Shown here: positions 37,061 through 46,170 of the stretch, piece by piece
Numbering within the stretch: position 1 is the stretch's first letter
Layout of the letters: each line of letters starts with the position of its first letter
DNA from: Gillisella vitis
Lineage (GTDB): Bacteria > Pseudomonadota > Alphaproteobacteria > Rhizobiales > Rhizobiaceae
Reading direction: 5' to 3'
Assembly: GCF_021559775.1 (NCBI RefSeq)
Contig: NZ_CP056047.1
Location: 2,170,001-2,234,000, forward strand
Length of the DNA stretch: 64,000 nt
Position numbers and translations under genes: made by a program
The notes under the pieces: generated by a model
Seen by the model: only the letters and a program-made list of their open reading frames with translations
Told to the model about the DNA's origin: nothing
Databases searched by the model: none

Positions 37061-37531
37061 ATGCAGACAGATAAATTATATTTTGAAGATTTTCCGGTTG
37101 GTACACGCCTGCCGCTTGGCCCCGTTACGGTGGATTTAAACGACATTATCCAGTTTGCCACAGAGTTCGATCCGCAGCCGATGCATCTCGATGCGGAAGC
37201 CGGTGAGGCCAGCATTCTCGGCGGCTTGGCGGCCTCTGGCTGGCATACCTGCGGGCTTTTGATGCGGATGATGATCGACAGCTATATCCTGCGCTCCTAT
37301 TCCGAAGGCGCACCCGGCATCGACTTCGTGCAGTGGAAAACGCCTGTCCTGGCGGGTGATACCCTGAGCGGCTTTTCCCTGGTTGAAGAGGCCCGGCCAT
37401 TGCGCTCGCGCCCGGGGATCGGTGTCATCACCAGCCGCCATGAGCTGGTCAACCAAAAGGGCGAAACCGTCATCGTCGCCCGCAATGCGGCCATGATGCG
37501 CCAGCGCCAACCGGCAGGAGACGTGGCATGA
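37061..37531 (+). CDS. MaoC family (R)-specific hydratase-like protein, first of a pair
   Basis: The 156-residue hot-dog-fold protein shows the MaoC hydratase motif: FATEFDPQPMHLDAEAGE with Asp and His of the catalytic pair (about residues 37-43), GLAASGWHTCGLLMRM, and SRPGIGVITSRHELVNQKGE. Such proteins hydrate enoyl-CoA esters. It overlaps the next MaoC gene by four bases (ATGA), and the two share the same motifs at about 40% identity by eye, so they may form a heterodimer. The adjacent glutathione peroxidase completes the operon. Confidence 0.88.
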   Translation: MQTDKLYFEDFPVGTRLPLGPVTVDLNDIIQFATEFDPQPMHLDAEAGEASILGGLAASGWHTCGLLMRMMIDSYILRSYSEGAPGIDFVQWKTPVLAGDTLSGFSLVEEARPLRSRPGIGVITSRHELVNQKGETVIVARNAAMMRQRQPAGDVA

Positions 37532-38013
37532 GAATGGTTGACCTGTTTCCCTTCGAGCAAAAAGTCGTGCTCGGCACCCGCCATTTCAACGCGGAGGACA
37601 TTATCCGCTTTGCCACAAAATTCGATCCGCAGCCCTTCCATGTCGATGCGGAAGCGGCGAAGTCCTACGTCTTCGGCGGTCTCTGCGCCTCTGGCTGGCA
37701 TACCTGCTCAGTCTGGATGCGGACCTTTCTCGACTTCATGGGCGAAGCCAACACCAAAGCCATTGCCGAAGGCGTGACACCGCCACGGCTTGGCCCCTCG
37801 CCCGGCTTTACCGATCTGAAGTGGCTGAAACCAGTCTATGCCGGAGATGACATTACCTATAGCCTGACGGCACAAAACAGCCGTGCGCTCAGATCGCGTC
37901 CCGGCTGGCACCTCCACGCCAGCGTTGCCGAGGGCATGAACCAACAGGGCGAGCCGGTGCTGCGCTTCGTCAGCACCGTTCTTGAACAGGAGAATGACAA
38001 TGAACGTTCATGA
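37528..38013 (+). CDS. MaoC family (R)-specific hydratase-like protein, second of a pair
   Basis: The 161-residue protein has FATKFDPQPFHVDAEAAK with the Asp and His hydratase residues, GGLCASGWHTCSVWMRT, and LRSRPGWHLHASVAEGMNQQ. It begins inside the stop region of the first MaoC gene and its own end overlaps the glutathione peroxidase start, a sign of tight translational coupling. Both copies retain the catalytic pair, unlike eukaryotic two-domain MaoC proteins in which one copy has lost it. The acyl substrate is unknown. Confidence 0.88.
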   Translation: MRMVDLFPFEQKVVLGTRHFNAEDIIRFATKFDPQPFHVDAEAAKSYVFGGLCASGWHTCSVWMRTFLDFMGEANTKAIAEGVTPPRLGPSPGFTDLKWLKPVYAGDDITYSLTAQNSRALRSRPGWHLHASVAEGMNQQGEPVLRFVSTVLEQENDNERS

Positions 38014-38479
38014 CTTTTCAGCCAAGGATATTACCGGCCGGGAGCGCAAGCTTGCCGAATTTGCCGGAAAACTGCTCCTGATCGTCAACACCGCCAGCAA
38101 ATGCGGCTTCACACCGCAATATGAAGGCCTGGAGACCCTGCAAAAGCGTTTCAAGGACGATCTCGTCATCATCGGCTTTCCCTGCAACCAGTTTGGTGGT
38201 CAGGAACCGGGATCAGAAGCCGAAATCGCCAGCTTCTGCGACCTGAATTTCAATGTCAGCTTCCCGATGTTCGCCAAGATTGATGTCAAAGGCAACGAGG
38301 CCCATCCGCTTTACAAATACCTGACCCACGAAGTGCGCGGCATTCTCGGCACCGAAGCGATCAAATGGAATTTCACCAAATTTCTGGTCGGCCGCGACGG
38401 CATGCCGATTGCCCGCTATGCGCCGATCACCAAACCGGAGGAAATTGCTGATGATATCGCTAAGGCGGTGAAGGGTTAA
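38000..38479 (+). CDS. Glutathione/thioredoxin peroxidase (Cys form)
   Basis: The 159-residue protein has the peroxidase triad: Cys35 in NTASKCGFTPQY, Gln in GFPCNQFGGQEPG and Trp in IKWNFTKFLV. A second Cys (in FPCNQF) and a third in FCDLNF make a thioredoxin-dependent cycle possible. It removes hydrogen peroxide or lipid hydroperoxides in the cytosol. AGGAG at 37988-37992 favours the ATG at 38000, which overlaps the MaoC stop by 14 bases. It is the last gene of the MaoC-MaoC-gpx operon. Confidence 0.93.
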   Translation: MNVHDFSAKDITGRERKLAEFAGKLLLIVNTASKCGFTPQYEGLETLQKRFKDDLVIIGFPCNQFGGQEPGSEAEIASFCDLNFNVSFPMFAKIDVKGNEAHPLYKYLTHEVRGILGTEAIKWNFTKFLVGRDGMPIARYAPITKPEEIADDIAKAVKG

Positions 38480-38493
38480 CAAGGATGGGCCGG

Positions 38494-39285
38494 ATGCAGG
38501 ACTTTCAGGCATTCCGGCCCAGCGATCCACGGCTTCGCGCCGTTTGCGCCCATAGTAGCCACAAATTTCCCCGCCATACGCATGACGAATTCGGCATCGG
38601 GCTGATCGTCAAGGGCGCACAAGTTTCGGCCTCAGGCCGGGGGCAGGTCATTGCTGAACCCGGGAATATCATCACCGTCAATCCTGGCGAAGTGCATGAC
38701 GGCGCTCCGATCGGAGAGCATGGCAGGCAGTGGTTGATGATCTATATGGAGCCAGAGTATCTCGAAGAGATGCAGGCGGATTTGCAGGAGACCGGACAGG
38801 TCGAATTCGAAAAACCCGTCTTCGACAATCCGGGTTTGGCCGCTCGTTTTCAGCGGGCCTTTCAAGCCATGAGCGTAGGTAGTGATCCCGTGGCAGAAAT
38901 GGTCCTTGAAGAATCGTTGCTGTGTTTGCTTGCACCGCTGATCGCTTGGCGAAGCAACCAGCCTCGACCGAAAGACCACCCCTCGATGCAGCGGGTATGG
39001 CAAATGATCTGCGACGATCCAACGGCAAACCCGTCGCTGCATGATCTGGCCAAGGTTGCCGATGCCAGCCGTTTTCAAACTCTACGGGCATTCCAGGCAA
39101 TGACTGGCCTGACTCCCCATGCCTTCATTCTACAACAGCGCGCCAACCAGGCTCGCCGCCTGATCCTGTCGAGCAGGAACAGCCTGGCCGATATCGCCGC
39201 AGCCTGCGGCTATGCTGATCAAAGCCACATGACGCGGGAATTCAAACGCCGCTACGGGCTGACGCCTGCCGCATTTCGAGCTTGA
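38494..39285 (+). CDS. AraC family transcriptional regulator
   Basis: The 263-residue protein has an N-terminal cupin sensor (FPRHTHDEFGIGLIVKGAQ, VNPGEVHDGAPIGEHG) and a C-terminal double helix-turn-helix with ASRFQTLRAFQAMTGLTPHA and DIAAACGYADQSHMTREFKR, ending in the typical YGLTPAAFR. AraC proteins with this cupin often control an adjacent LysE-type exporter, and a LysE gene follows 84 bases later. AAGGA at 38481-38485 supports the ATG at 38494 over the one at 38485. Confidence 0.92.
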   Translation: MQDFQAFRPSDPRLRAVCAHSSHKFPRHTHDEFGIGLIVKGAQVSASGRGQVIAEPGNIITVNPGEVHDGAPIGEHGRQWLMIYMEPEYLEEMQADLQETGQVEFEKPVFDNPGLAARFQRAFQAMSVGSDPVAEMVLEESLLCLLAPLIAWRSNQPRPKDHPSMQRVWQMICDDPTANPSLHDLAKVADASRFQTLRAFQAMTGLTPHAFILQQRANQARRLILSSRNSLADIAAACGYADQSHMTREFKRRYGLTPAAFRA

Positions 39286-39369
39286 GTACCTCTGCAATTC
39301 CATTCAAGACCAAAAGCCCAGGCGACAGCTAAAAAAGCGGAAGGATCAACACAACCCGGCCCGTTCATC

Positions 39370-39981
39370 ATGCCCCTGGATTTTTATCTGACATCCTTCA
39401 TCATCGTCGCAACACCCGGCACCGGGGCGCTTTACACCCTGAGTGTGGCGCTGTCCGGCGGATGGCGAGCTGCAACCATTGCCGCCTTCGGCTGCACGCT
39501 CGGCATTCTGCCCCATATGGCAGCAGCCAGCCTTGGGCTCGCAGCAATCCTTGCGACCAATGAAACCCTATTCCAGTCCGTCAAGATCGCCGGTGCCGCC
39601 TATCTGCTGTACATGGCGATTGGCCTTTGGCGCGTAAGCGAGATCAATATGAGCCAGGAGCCGCACCGGCATGACCGTGCCGGGCGGATTATAGGAAAAG
39701 CAGTCCTGATCAACTTGCTGAACCCAAAACTATCTCTGTTCTTCCTGGCATTTCTGCCGCAATTCGTTCACGGCAACGACCCGTTCGCCGTCAGGCAGTT
39801 TGCCCTCTGCTCAAGCATTTTCATGGCGATGACATTCGTCGTCTTCGCCATCTATGGCGGCCTGGCAAGCAGACTGCGCGATCACATCATCTCAAAGCCC
39901 AGAGCGGTAAAGGGCCTATACAGGAGCTTTTCCGCTGCATTCCTGTTGATGAGTATTAGACTGGCACTCGCCGAGCGATAA
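39370..39981 (+). CDS. LysE/RhtB family amino acid exporter
   Basis: The 203-residue protein has about six membrane segments and the LysE/RhtB signatures TPGTGALYTLSVALSGGWRA near the start and NLLNPKLSLFFLAFLPQF in the middle (about residues 117-134). These proteins export amino acids such as lysine, threonine or homoserine lactone derivatives. The upstream AraC regulator is a common genomic partner and is the likely activator. It converges on apt, with 17 bases between the stop codons. Confidence 0.9.
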   Translation: MPLDFYLTSFIIVATPGTGALYTLSVALSGGWRAATIAAFGCTLGILPHMAAASLGLAAILATNETLFQSVKIAGAAYLLYMAIGLWRVSEINMSQEPHRHDRAGRIIGKAVLINLLNPKLSLFFLAFLPQFVHGNDPFAVRQFALCSSIFMAMTFVVFAIYGGLASRLRDHIISKPRAVKGLYRSFSAAFLLMSIRLALAER

Positions 39982-39998
39982 CAAAGCCCGCTCAGCGA

Positions 39999-40541
39999 TC
40001 AATGCCCGGAAAATTCCACCAGCGTGCGCACTTCCACACCCAGCGCTTCCAGCTTCTTGCGGCCGCCGAGATCCGGCAGGTCGATGACGAAGCAGGCGGA
40101 GACGACGTCGGCGCCAATCTGACGCAGTAGCTGCACTGCGCCGACGGCGGTGCCACCGGTAGCGATCAGGTCATCGACCAGGATGACCTTTTCGCCGGGC
40201 TGCACGGCATCGACATGCATTTCCATCTCGTCCACGCCATATTCCAGGCTATAGGCGATCCGCACCGTCGTGTGCGGCAGCTTGCCTTTCTTGCGGATCG
40301 GCACGAAACCGGCAGACAGCTGATGCGCCACCGCCCCGCCCAGAATGAAGCCGCGAGCCTCCATGCCGGCGATCTTGTCGATCTTCAACCCGGCATAGGG
40401 TTGCACCAGCTCATCGACGGCGCGGCGAAACGCACGCGGATTGCCGAGCAGCGTGGTGATATCGCGAAACACGATGCCGGGCTTGGGATAATCCGGAATG
40501 GAGCGAATGGCGGCGGAAAGTTCCTGGGAAATCTGTGTCAT
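39999..40541 (-). CDS. apt: Adenine phosphoribosyltransferase
   Basis: The 180-residue protein has [18 protein letters not shown] at the N-terminus, [17 protein letters not shown], the hood element [13 protein letters not shown] and the PRPP-binding motif [18 protein letters not shown]. It converts adenine and PRPP to AMP in purine salvage. Length is standard. It lies just downstream of petABC on the same strand, but the petC terminator lies between, so it is probably transcribed separately. Confidence 0.97.
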   Translation of the reverse strand: MTQISQELSAAIRSIPDYPKPGIVFRDITTLLGNPRAFRRAVDELVQPYAGLKIDKIAGMEARGFILGGAVAHQLSAGFVPIRKKGKLPHTTVRIAYSLEYGVDEMEMHVDAVQPGEKVILVDDLIATGGTAVGAVQLLRQIGADVVSACFVIDLPDLGGRKKLEALGVEVRTLVEFSGH

Positions 40542-40683
40542 GGTCTGCCCGGCTGACGGAATTTCTAGTTGCGCCGGACCCTACTGCATTCTTCCTGAAA
40601 TCGAAATGGATTTAAGACGCTGTCCAGAGGCAATGTGATCGCAGACAAGCCCTCTATCTTGATCAACACATTCACAAAAAACA

Positions 40684-40713
40684 GCAAAAGGCGGCCCGAA
40701 GGCCGCCTTTTGC
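40684..40713 (-). terminator. Rho-independent terminator of petABC
   Basis: GCAAAAGGCGGCC (40684-40696) pairs perfectly with GGCCGCCTTTTGC (40701-40713) around CGAA (TTCG on the minus strand). The stem's own A/T end gives TTTT on the minus strand after petC, 26 bases from its stop. Confidence 0.88.
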
Positions 40714-40738
40714 GAATTTGCGTCATACCAAGGAGAAA

Positions 40739-41593
40739 TCAATGTTCCTTGTTGGCATAAACCGATTTCTTGGTGAGGTAGACCAGGCCGGAGAAGATCA
40801 GCAGGAAGACCATGACCATGAAGCCAGTGCGCTTGCGTTCTTCCAGATGCGGTTCGGCAGCCCACATCAGGAAAGCCGAAACGTCCTTGGCATATTGGTC
40901 AACCGTCTGCGGCGCGCCATCGTCATAGGTCACCTGCCCCTCGCTGAGCGGCGGCGCCATGGCAAGTGCCGAGGCGGCAGAGAAATACGGGTTATAATGG
41001 GTGCCCTCGGCCACCGTCACGCCAGCCGGTGGGTCCTGATAGCCGGTCAGCAGCGCGTGGATATAATCCGGCCCGCCCTCCTGATATTGCGTGAAGATAT
41101 CAAAGATGAAGGTCGGGAAACCACGCTCGATGCCGCGTGCCTTGGCCAGCAGCGACATGTCCGGTGGTGCGGCGCCATTATTGGCGGCAGCGGCGGCTTC
41201 ATGGTTGGGGAAGGGCGACGGGAAATGATCCGAAGGCACGGCCTTGCGGGTATACATTTCGCCGGACGCGTTCGGCCCGTCTTGCACTTCGTATTCGGCG
41301 GCAAAGGTCTTCACCTGGGCCTCCGAATAGCCCAGGTCTTCCAGCGTGCGGAAGGAAACCAGGTTCATGGAATGGCAGGCGGAACAGACTTCCTTGTAGA
41401 TCTTCAGGCCGCGCTGCAATTGTCCCTTGTCATATTTGCCGAAAGGCCCGGAAAAACTCCATTCCACCGGGGCTGGCTTATGAATGGGGTAATGGGGCGT
41501 TTCGCCTTCCGCATGTTCCTGCGCAAGCGCCGCGGAAAAGCCGAGACCGGTGGCGAATGCCAGCGACAGGAGGCTTGTGGCAAGCTTCTTCAT
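40739..41593 (-). CDS. petC: Cytochrome c1 of the bc1 complex
   Basis: The 284-residue protein has a signal peptide (MKKLATSLLSLAFATGLGFS), the heme motif EVCSACH (Cys70, Cys73, His74), a late Met ligand in SALAMAPPLSEG, and a C-terminal membrane anchor (about residues 258-276, VMVFLLIFSGLVYLTKK). It carries electrons from the Rieske centre to soluble cytochrome c on the periplasmic side of the inner membrane. GAGAGGA precedes the ATG at 41593. Here cytochromes b and c1 are separate genes, unlike the fused fbcH of Bradyrhizobium. Confidence 0.96.
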   Translation of the reverse strand: MKKLATSLLSLAFATGLGFSAALAQEHAEGETPHYPIHKPAPVEWSFSGPFGKYDKGQLQRGLKIYKEVCSACHSMNLVSFRTLEDLGYSEAQVKTFAAEYEVQDGPNASGEMYTRKAVPSDHFPSPFPNHEAAAAANNGAAPPDMSLLAKARGIERGFPTFIFDIFTQYQEGGPDYIHALLTGYQDPPAGVTVAEGTHYNPYFSAASALAMAPPLSEGQVTYDDGAPQTVDQYAKDVSAFLMWAAEPHLEERKRTGFMVMVFLLIFSGLVYLTKKSVYANKEH

Positions 41594-41618
41594 TGAGTTT
41601 ATCCTCTCCCTGCCTGTC

Positions 41619-42884
41619 TCAGACATGCGCTTCGGTTTTGCCGGCTTTGGCCAGAACAGCCTCGGTAATGGAGTTCGGCACGCGCCTTGGCGTTTCCAGC
41701 AGACCGAGCAGCGGCATGATCACCAGGAAAAAGCCGAAGTAATACAGCGTCCCGAACTGTGCCATGGTGGTGAATGTATCCGTCGGCTGACGTGAACCGA
41801 GCCAACCCAGCAAAATGCAATCGGCGACAAAGATCCAGAAGAACAGCTTGTACCAGGGACGGTAAACGGCGGAACGCACCTTGGACGTATCCAGCCAGGG
41901 CAGGAAGAACAAGACGATGATCGCCCCGAACATCACCAACACGCCGCCCAGCTTGGAATCGATGAACAGCACGTTGAAGGTGATGGCACGCAGCATGGCG
42001 TAGAACGGCAGGAAGTACCATTCAGGCACGATATGTGCCGGGGTCTTCAACGGATCGGCCATGATGTAGTTGTCGGGATGGCCAAGGAAGTTCGGCATGT
42101 AGAAGATGAACCAGGCATAGGCGATCAGGAAGATCGACACGCCGAAGGCGTCCTTCAGCGTCGCATAGGGCGTGAACGGCACCGTGTCGGTCTTTGACTT
42201 CACCTCAACCCCGGTAGGATTGGTCTGCCCGGTGACATGCAGTGCCCAGATATGCAGGATAACCACGCCTGCGATCATGAAGGGCAGCAGGTAATGCAGC
42301 GAGAAGAAGCGGTTAAGCGTTGGCTGATCGACGGCGAAGCCACCAAGCAGGAAGGTCTGGATCCACTCGCCCACATAAGGAAAGGCCGAGAAGAAGCCGG
42401 TGATAACGGTTGCACCCCAGAAGGACATCTGGCCCCAGGGCAGAACGTAGCCCATGAAGGCAGTCGCCATCATCAGCAGGAAGATCACCACACCGAGAAT
42501 CCAGAGGATTTCGCGGGGCGCCTTGTAGGACCCATAGTAAAGACCGCGGGCGATATGCAGGTAGACGGCGATGAAGAAGAAGGACGCGCCATTGGCATGC
42601 ATATAGCGCAGCAGCCAACCATGGTTGACGTCGCGCATGATCTTTTCGACGGAGTTGAAGGCGACCGTGGTTTCAGCGGTATAATGCATGGCCAGCACGA
42701 CGCCGGTCAGGATCTGCACGACCAGCATCACGGCCAGCATGGCACCGAATGTATAGGCGTAGTTCAGATTGCGCGGCACGGGAAAAGCAATGAAACTATC
42801 ATAGACCAAGCGCGGCAAGGGTAGCCGCTGATCGATCCACCGTGTCAGCCCGCTCGAAGGCTGGTAACTGGAATGCCCACTCAT
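41619..42884 (-). CDS. petB: Cytochrome b of the bc1 complex
   Basis: The 421-residue protein has eight membrane segments, the paired heme-ligand His residues in segments B and D (for example [10 protein letters not shown] near the start of that region and [19 protein letters not shown]), and the quinol-oxidation PEWY motif in [18 protein letters not shown]. It holds both hemes b and the Qo and Qi sites. GGGGGAG is followed by the ATG at 42884, 13 bases after the petA stop. It is the middle gene of petABC. Confidence 0.97.
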   Translation of the reverse strand: MSGHSSYQPSSGLTRWIDQRLPLPRLVYDSFIAFPVPRNLNYAYTFGAMLAVMLVVQILTGVVLAMHYTAETTVAFNSVEKIMRDVNHGWLLRYMHANGASFFFIAVYLHIARGLYYGSYKAPREILWILGVVIFLLMMATAFMGYVLPWGQMSFWGATVITGFFSAFPYVGEWIQTFLLGGFAVDQPTLNRFFSLHYLLPFMIAGVVILHIWALHVTGQTNPTGVEVKSKTDTVPFTPYATLKDAFGVSIFLIAYAWFIFYMPNFLGHPDNYIMADPLKTPAHIVPEWYFLPFYAMLRAITFNVLFIDSKLGGVLVMFGAIIVLFFLPWLDTSKVRSAVYRPWYKLFFWIFVADCILLGWLGSRQPTDTFTTMAQFGTLYYFGFFLVIMPLLGLLETPRRVPNSITEAVLAKAGKTEAHV

Positions 42885-42897
42885 CAATCTCTCCCCC

Positions 42898-43494
42898 TCA
42901 GCCGATCTTGATCACGGTATTGGATACGAACCCATAATTTGGAATATGCAGGTTTTCCGGCGCCGGACCTTTGCGAATACGGCCAGCCGTATCGTAGACC
43001 GAGCCATGGCAGGGACAGAACCACCCGCCATATTCCCCGGCCTGACCAAGCGGTACGCAGCCGAGATGGGTGCAGGAGCCGATCATCACGATCCAGTTTT
43101 CCTTGCCCTGCCCCGCCGAGCGGGCAAGATCGGTCGCCTGGGCGTCGTCGCCGGCATTGGCGTTGCGCGCCACCGGGTCCTTCAGCTGGGCAATCGGCAC
43201 GCCCTTAGCCTCTTCCACTTCCTTGTCGGTGCGGTTGCGGATGAAGACCGGCTTGCCACGCCACTTCACCGTCAGCGACATGCCCGGCTGAAGCGCCGAG
43301 ACATCCACCTCGATAGAGGCCAAAGCCAGGGTCGAGGCATCGGGTCGCATCTGGTCGATAAAGGGCCAGGCCACAGCCGCAACGCCAACTGCGCCCGCCA
43401 TGCCGGTGGCGAGATAGAGGAAGTCGCGGCGCGTCGGCTCGCCCGCGCCCATGCCTCCGCTCGCAGTTTCAGTCTGTGTATTGTGTTCGCTCAC
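42898..43494 (-). CDS. petA: Rieske iron-sulfur subunit of the bc1 complex
   Basis: The 198-residue protein has a Tat-type N-terminus ([13 protein letters not shown]) with one membrane segment, and the 2Fe-2S ligands CTHLGC (Cys141, His143) and CPCHGS (Cys160, His163). It oxidises ubiquinol at the Qo site and reduces cytochrome c1. The start is a GTG at 43494 that matches the family N-terminus; the frame is open to 43578. As first gene of petABC it follows a long promoter region that contains two dyads. Confidence 0.96.
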   Translation of the reverse strand: MSEHNTQTETASGGMGAGEPTRRDFLYLATGMAGAVGVAAVAWPFIDQMRPDASTLALASIEVDVSALQPGMSLTVKWRGKPVFIRNRTDKEVEEAKGVPIAQLKDPVARNANAGDDAQATDLARSAGQGKENWIVMIGSCTHLGCVPLGQAGEYGGWFCPCHGSVYDTAGRIRKGPAPENLHIPNYGFVSNTVIKIG

Positions 43495-44194
43495 GGTCAA
43501 ACCATCCTCTTCGCATCGCCTGCGACAAACCGTTGGAGCGCCATGGGTCACTCTCACCCGCAAAGGACGCTCGATCACTTTTCATCCACCGCAATACCCG
43601 TTCAACGAGCAGGTCCTACGGCAGCGGTCCCCCTGACGGCATCCATGACGCCACAAAATCGCCATGGATTCTCCGCCTCCAAGTCAATTTCTATGCGCGC
43701 TGGTGAAATCTGTCCAGTGTTCAACCGCATCAGAGGCAACATGTCGCGGAAAACTTTAGGAAAACCAGGGATAAAAATTCCCCTGCAATTGCAGGGATTT
43801 GCGCTTTATCAAGAGCCAGGACACGAGAAGAGCCCTGTTTTTCACGCTTTTGGCTGCGAACCTGATTTGAAAAAAGTCAAGACTTGTGCAATGCGCAAGT
43901 GACTGTTGCGCTGCAAAATTTTCGTGATCTGCATGTGTGATCGTTGTGAGTTGACCTCGGGATTTTGGCGGTCTCGTTATGAAGCCCAAAGGTGCAGGCT
44001 TGATTGCAGGATATTGTCTTTTCGGAAATCAGGTTCCGTGCCATCTGACAGGCCGTATGCACGGTGCTGGAAGCATGGGACGACAACCGGAACCGGCTTG
44101 AAAATAAAATCATGTAACAAATAGAAAGTGTTATAGAAGCGCAGTCGACACCCTATAGGCTGCATGACACTGCAATCCCGCAAAAGGCAAGAAG
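43495..44194. promoter_or_regulatory. Large intergenic region upstream of petABC with two dyads
   Basis: This 700-base gap separates petA from the divergent EEP gene. It contains a perfect 16-bp palindrome CCCTGCAATTGCAGGG at 43781-43796, and a dyad GCGCAA (43893-43898)/TTGCGC (43906-43911), itself flanked by TGCA on both sides. Frames in it lack ribosome sites. It most likely carries the regulated promoter of petABC and that of the gene at 44195. Confidence 0.55.
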
Positions 44195-45136
44195 ATGAAA
44201 TCGATGCTGCTGCACATCATGGCAACCCTGCTCGTGCTTGCCCTTGGCGTCTTTGCCCTGCGTTACACGACCAGTTTCTGGGGTGCGGGGGTGATCTATA
44301 GCCTCCAGCTGCACGCCGGGCTGGCCATGTTGCTCATGGCGCTGTTCTGCCTGGCGCTGCGCCCCGGCCTGTTCACCATGACCCTTCTGGCCGCCACACT
44401 GTTTATCGCCGGACATGCCGTCTGGATGATCTGGGCCACCCTGCCGCCAACACCCCGGGTCGATCTGGCGCGCATGCAGCCGTTCAGGGTCCTGTCCTTC
44501 AACGTGCTGGGCGATAACCTGGAAAACGGCGGCGCGATTACCGATTACATTCTCGAATCGGGTGCTGACGTCGCCTATGTGATGGAGGCGGCCCCCGTTT
44601 CCCTGCATCTCGACCGGCTGGTGAAGACCTACCCTTATCGGATCGGCTGCGGCGAGCACACGCCGACCTGCGACCTGATGCTGTTGTCGAAATATCCGCT
44701 CGATATGGTCTATGTCGGCAATCTCAGCGATCTCAGGCGCGACCGGTTCGCCATGGCGAAAATCCAAGTCGGCGGCACCGCCCTGCATCTGGCCGCCGCG
44801 CATTTGAGCAAGCCCTATTTCGACGGCTACCACATGGAGGAACTGGGAGAACTGGGCGACGTCTTGAGCGGCATTGACGGCCCGCTGCTGCTGGCTGGCG
44901 ATTTCAACGCCTCGACGCTGGCACCCGACATGCAGAAACTGCTGAAAGTCACCGGCATGACCACGACCGGGTTGGAGCCCGCCACCTGGCCAATCATCGG
45001 CGGCGCCTTCGGCGTGCCGATCGACCATATTTTCATCCGCAGCCCGCTGATGGCGGCGAAGCTGTCACGCATTCCCTCGAATTTCGGCTCCAACCATTAT
45101 GGATTGATCACCGATCTGTTGCTGCCGAAGGGGTGA
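44195..45136 (+). CDS. Membrane-anchored endonuclease/exonuclease/phosphatase (EEP) family protein
   Basis: The 313-residue protein has three N-terminal membrane segments (about residues 5-25, 32-55, 60-80), then an EEP catalytic domain: SFNVLGDN, YVMEAAP with the metal-binding Glu, AAHLSKP, LLAGDFNAS with the Asn/Asp pair, PIDHIF and SNHYGLI. All main catalytic residues are present. The domain should face the periplasm. Related YafD/EndA-like proteins hydrolyse phosphodiesters of nucleic acids or phospholipids; the substrate here is unknown. A terminator-like hairpin follows. Confidence 0.85.
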   Translation: MKSMLLHIMATLLVLALGVFALRYTTSFWGAGVIYSLQLHAGLAMLLMALFCLALRPGLFTMTLLAATLFIAGHAVWMIWATLPPTPRVDLARMQPFRVLSFNVLGDNLENGGAITDYILESGADVAYVMEAAPVSLHLDRLVKTYPYRIGCGEHTPTCDLMLLSKYPLDMVYVGNLSDLRRDRFAMAKIQVGGTALHLAAAHLSKPYFDGYHMEELGELGDVLSGIDGPLLLAGDFNASTLAPDMQKLLKVTGMTTTGLEPATWPIIGGAFGVPIDHIFIRSPLMAAKLSRIPSNFGSNHYGLITDLLLPKG

Positions 45137-45150
45137 AGTTGAAGGAAAGC

Positions 45151-45180
45151 GGCCCCGGATGCCGGAGCCACTTTTGTTTT
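45151..45180 (+). terminator. Probable rho-independent terminator of the EEP gene
   Basis: GGCCCCGG (45151-45158) pairs with CCGGAGCC (45162-45169) with one mismatch across ATG, followed by ACTTTTGTTTT. Confidence 0.7.
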
Positions 45181-45686
45181 CAAGAGGAGGCGGAAAAACC
45201 TTCATGATAGGCGACGATCCCCGACGTCACCGATCCATCAAGCGACAAGGCAAGGAAATGCTCAGGAGCAGCCCCCGGCAGAACCAGCGCCTTGTCGTGC
45301 TCGAAACCGAAGCGACGGTAAAGGCTAGGCGCACCTAGAACGACACATCCCTTTGCTCCACATCGTTTCAGCCGCAAAAGCCCATTTTCAATTAGTCCGC
45401 TTCCGATCCCCTGCCCCTGTCGATCCGGTAGGACTGAGACCGGACCGAGGCCGAACCAACCAGAATGAACACCGTCGATCGTGACAGAGGAAAAGGCCAG
45501 ATGACCGACCACATCCAGATCGGCCACAGCAACCAGCGAAACGGCCAAAGCGTCCGCTGCACGAAGGGCGTTAATAATCGCCGCTTCGGTTCCGCTGCTG
45601 TAGCGATTGGACTTGAAAGCTTCTTGCGTGATCTGGTGTATCCTCTGCAAATCGCACGCTGCTTCCAGACGAAATGTCAGTTCCAT
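45180..45686 (-). CDS. yjhQ: GNAT acetyltransferase, YjhQ-like (antitoxin candidate)
   Basis: The 168-residue GNAT protein has the acetyl-CoA loop VLPDRQGQGIGSGLIENGL (about residues 86-104) and the late APSLYRRFGFEHDKA element of the YhbS/YjhQ branch. It starts 11 bases after the stop of the YjhX-family gene. In E. coli yjhQ follows topAI (yjhX) in the same order, and YjhQ counteracts the TopAI toxin. The pairing therefore suggests an antitoxin role; as a GNAT alone it could be an ordinary acetyltransferase. Confidence 0.82.
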   Translation of the reverse strand: MELTFRLEAACDLQRIHQITQEAFKSNRYSSGTEAAIINALRAADALAVSLVAVADLDVVGHLAFSSVTIDGVHSGWFGLGPVSVLPDRQGQGIGSGLIENGLLRLKRCGAKGCVVLGAPSLYRRFGFEHDKALVLPGAAPEHFLALSLDGSVTSGIVAYHEGFSASS

Positions 45687-45697
45687 CGCTTTATCCC

Positions 45698-45955
45698 CTA
45701 TCGATTGTCGAGTTGTGATCGAACGGAGCGACGACCCTTCTCGGAAATCCGATAGGGACTGGAGGCTCTGGATTCGATGAGACGCTTGCGCCGGAGTTTG
45801 GAGAAAATCTCCAAGGTACAGTCGGTCAACACGTGACCGTCACGGGTAAAGCAGATGATGTCGGTAATTCGCCCATTGCCAGAGCGTTGATAGTGGACAG
45901 CACCACCTTGGGCGAGCACGTGAAGAACGCGCTGCTCAATACGAGAAATATTCAT
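45698..45955 (-). CDS. yjhX: YjhX/TopAI family toxin
   Basis: The 85-residue protein matches YjhX along its length: MNISRIEQRVLHVLAQGG, then ITDIICFTRDGHVLTDCTLE, SKLRRKRLIESRASSPYRIS and the C-terminal RSQLDNR. In E. coli this protein (TopAI) binds and inhibits DNA topoisomerase I. The ATG at 45955 fits the family start, with CAGG upstream; the frame open to 45988 is rejected. The GNAT gene follows 11 bases later. The leader upstream contains a perfect 8-bp hairpin at 46033-46052. Confidence 0.9.
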   Translation of the reverse strand: MNISRIEQRVLHVLAQGGAVHYQRSGNGRITDIICFTRDGHVLTDCTLEIFSKLRRKRLIESRASSPYRISEKGRRSVRSQLDNR

Positions 45956-46032
45956 GATGAGAACCTGAGAAAAGCATCCACACGGCATCGCAATCCAAGA
46001 CAGCGCGTGTCCTGAATGCCGATGCGGCTAGA

Positions 46033-46052
46033 TGTCTCGACGAATCGAGACA
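46033..46052 (-). promoter_or_regulatory. UUCG-loop hairpin in the yjhX leader
   Basis: TGTCTCGA (46033-46040) and TCGAGACA (46045-46052) form a perfect 8-bp stem; on the transcript strand the loop is UUCG. It lies about 80 bases upstream of the yjhX start and has no T-run after it. It may be a leader structure that controls toxin expression. Confidence 0.6.
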
Positions 46053-46170
46053 ATCAGCGGATGATCACAAGCTCCAACATCTACAATTCCTCATCTTTCG
46101 CAGACGACAAGAGGTTTTCTAATTGCCTGGCAACCCACCGTCAAGTTTTACACGTTGCTATCGCCCGAGA

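Noticed and set aside
42946..43902. A 318-codon plus-strand frame opposite petA and its upstream region
   Set aside because: It overlaps the Rieske gene, which is certain, and the rest has no ribosome site or coding character.
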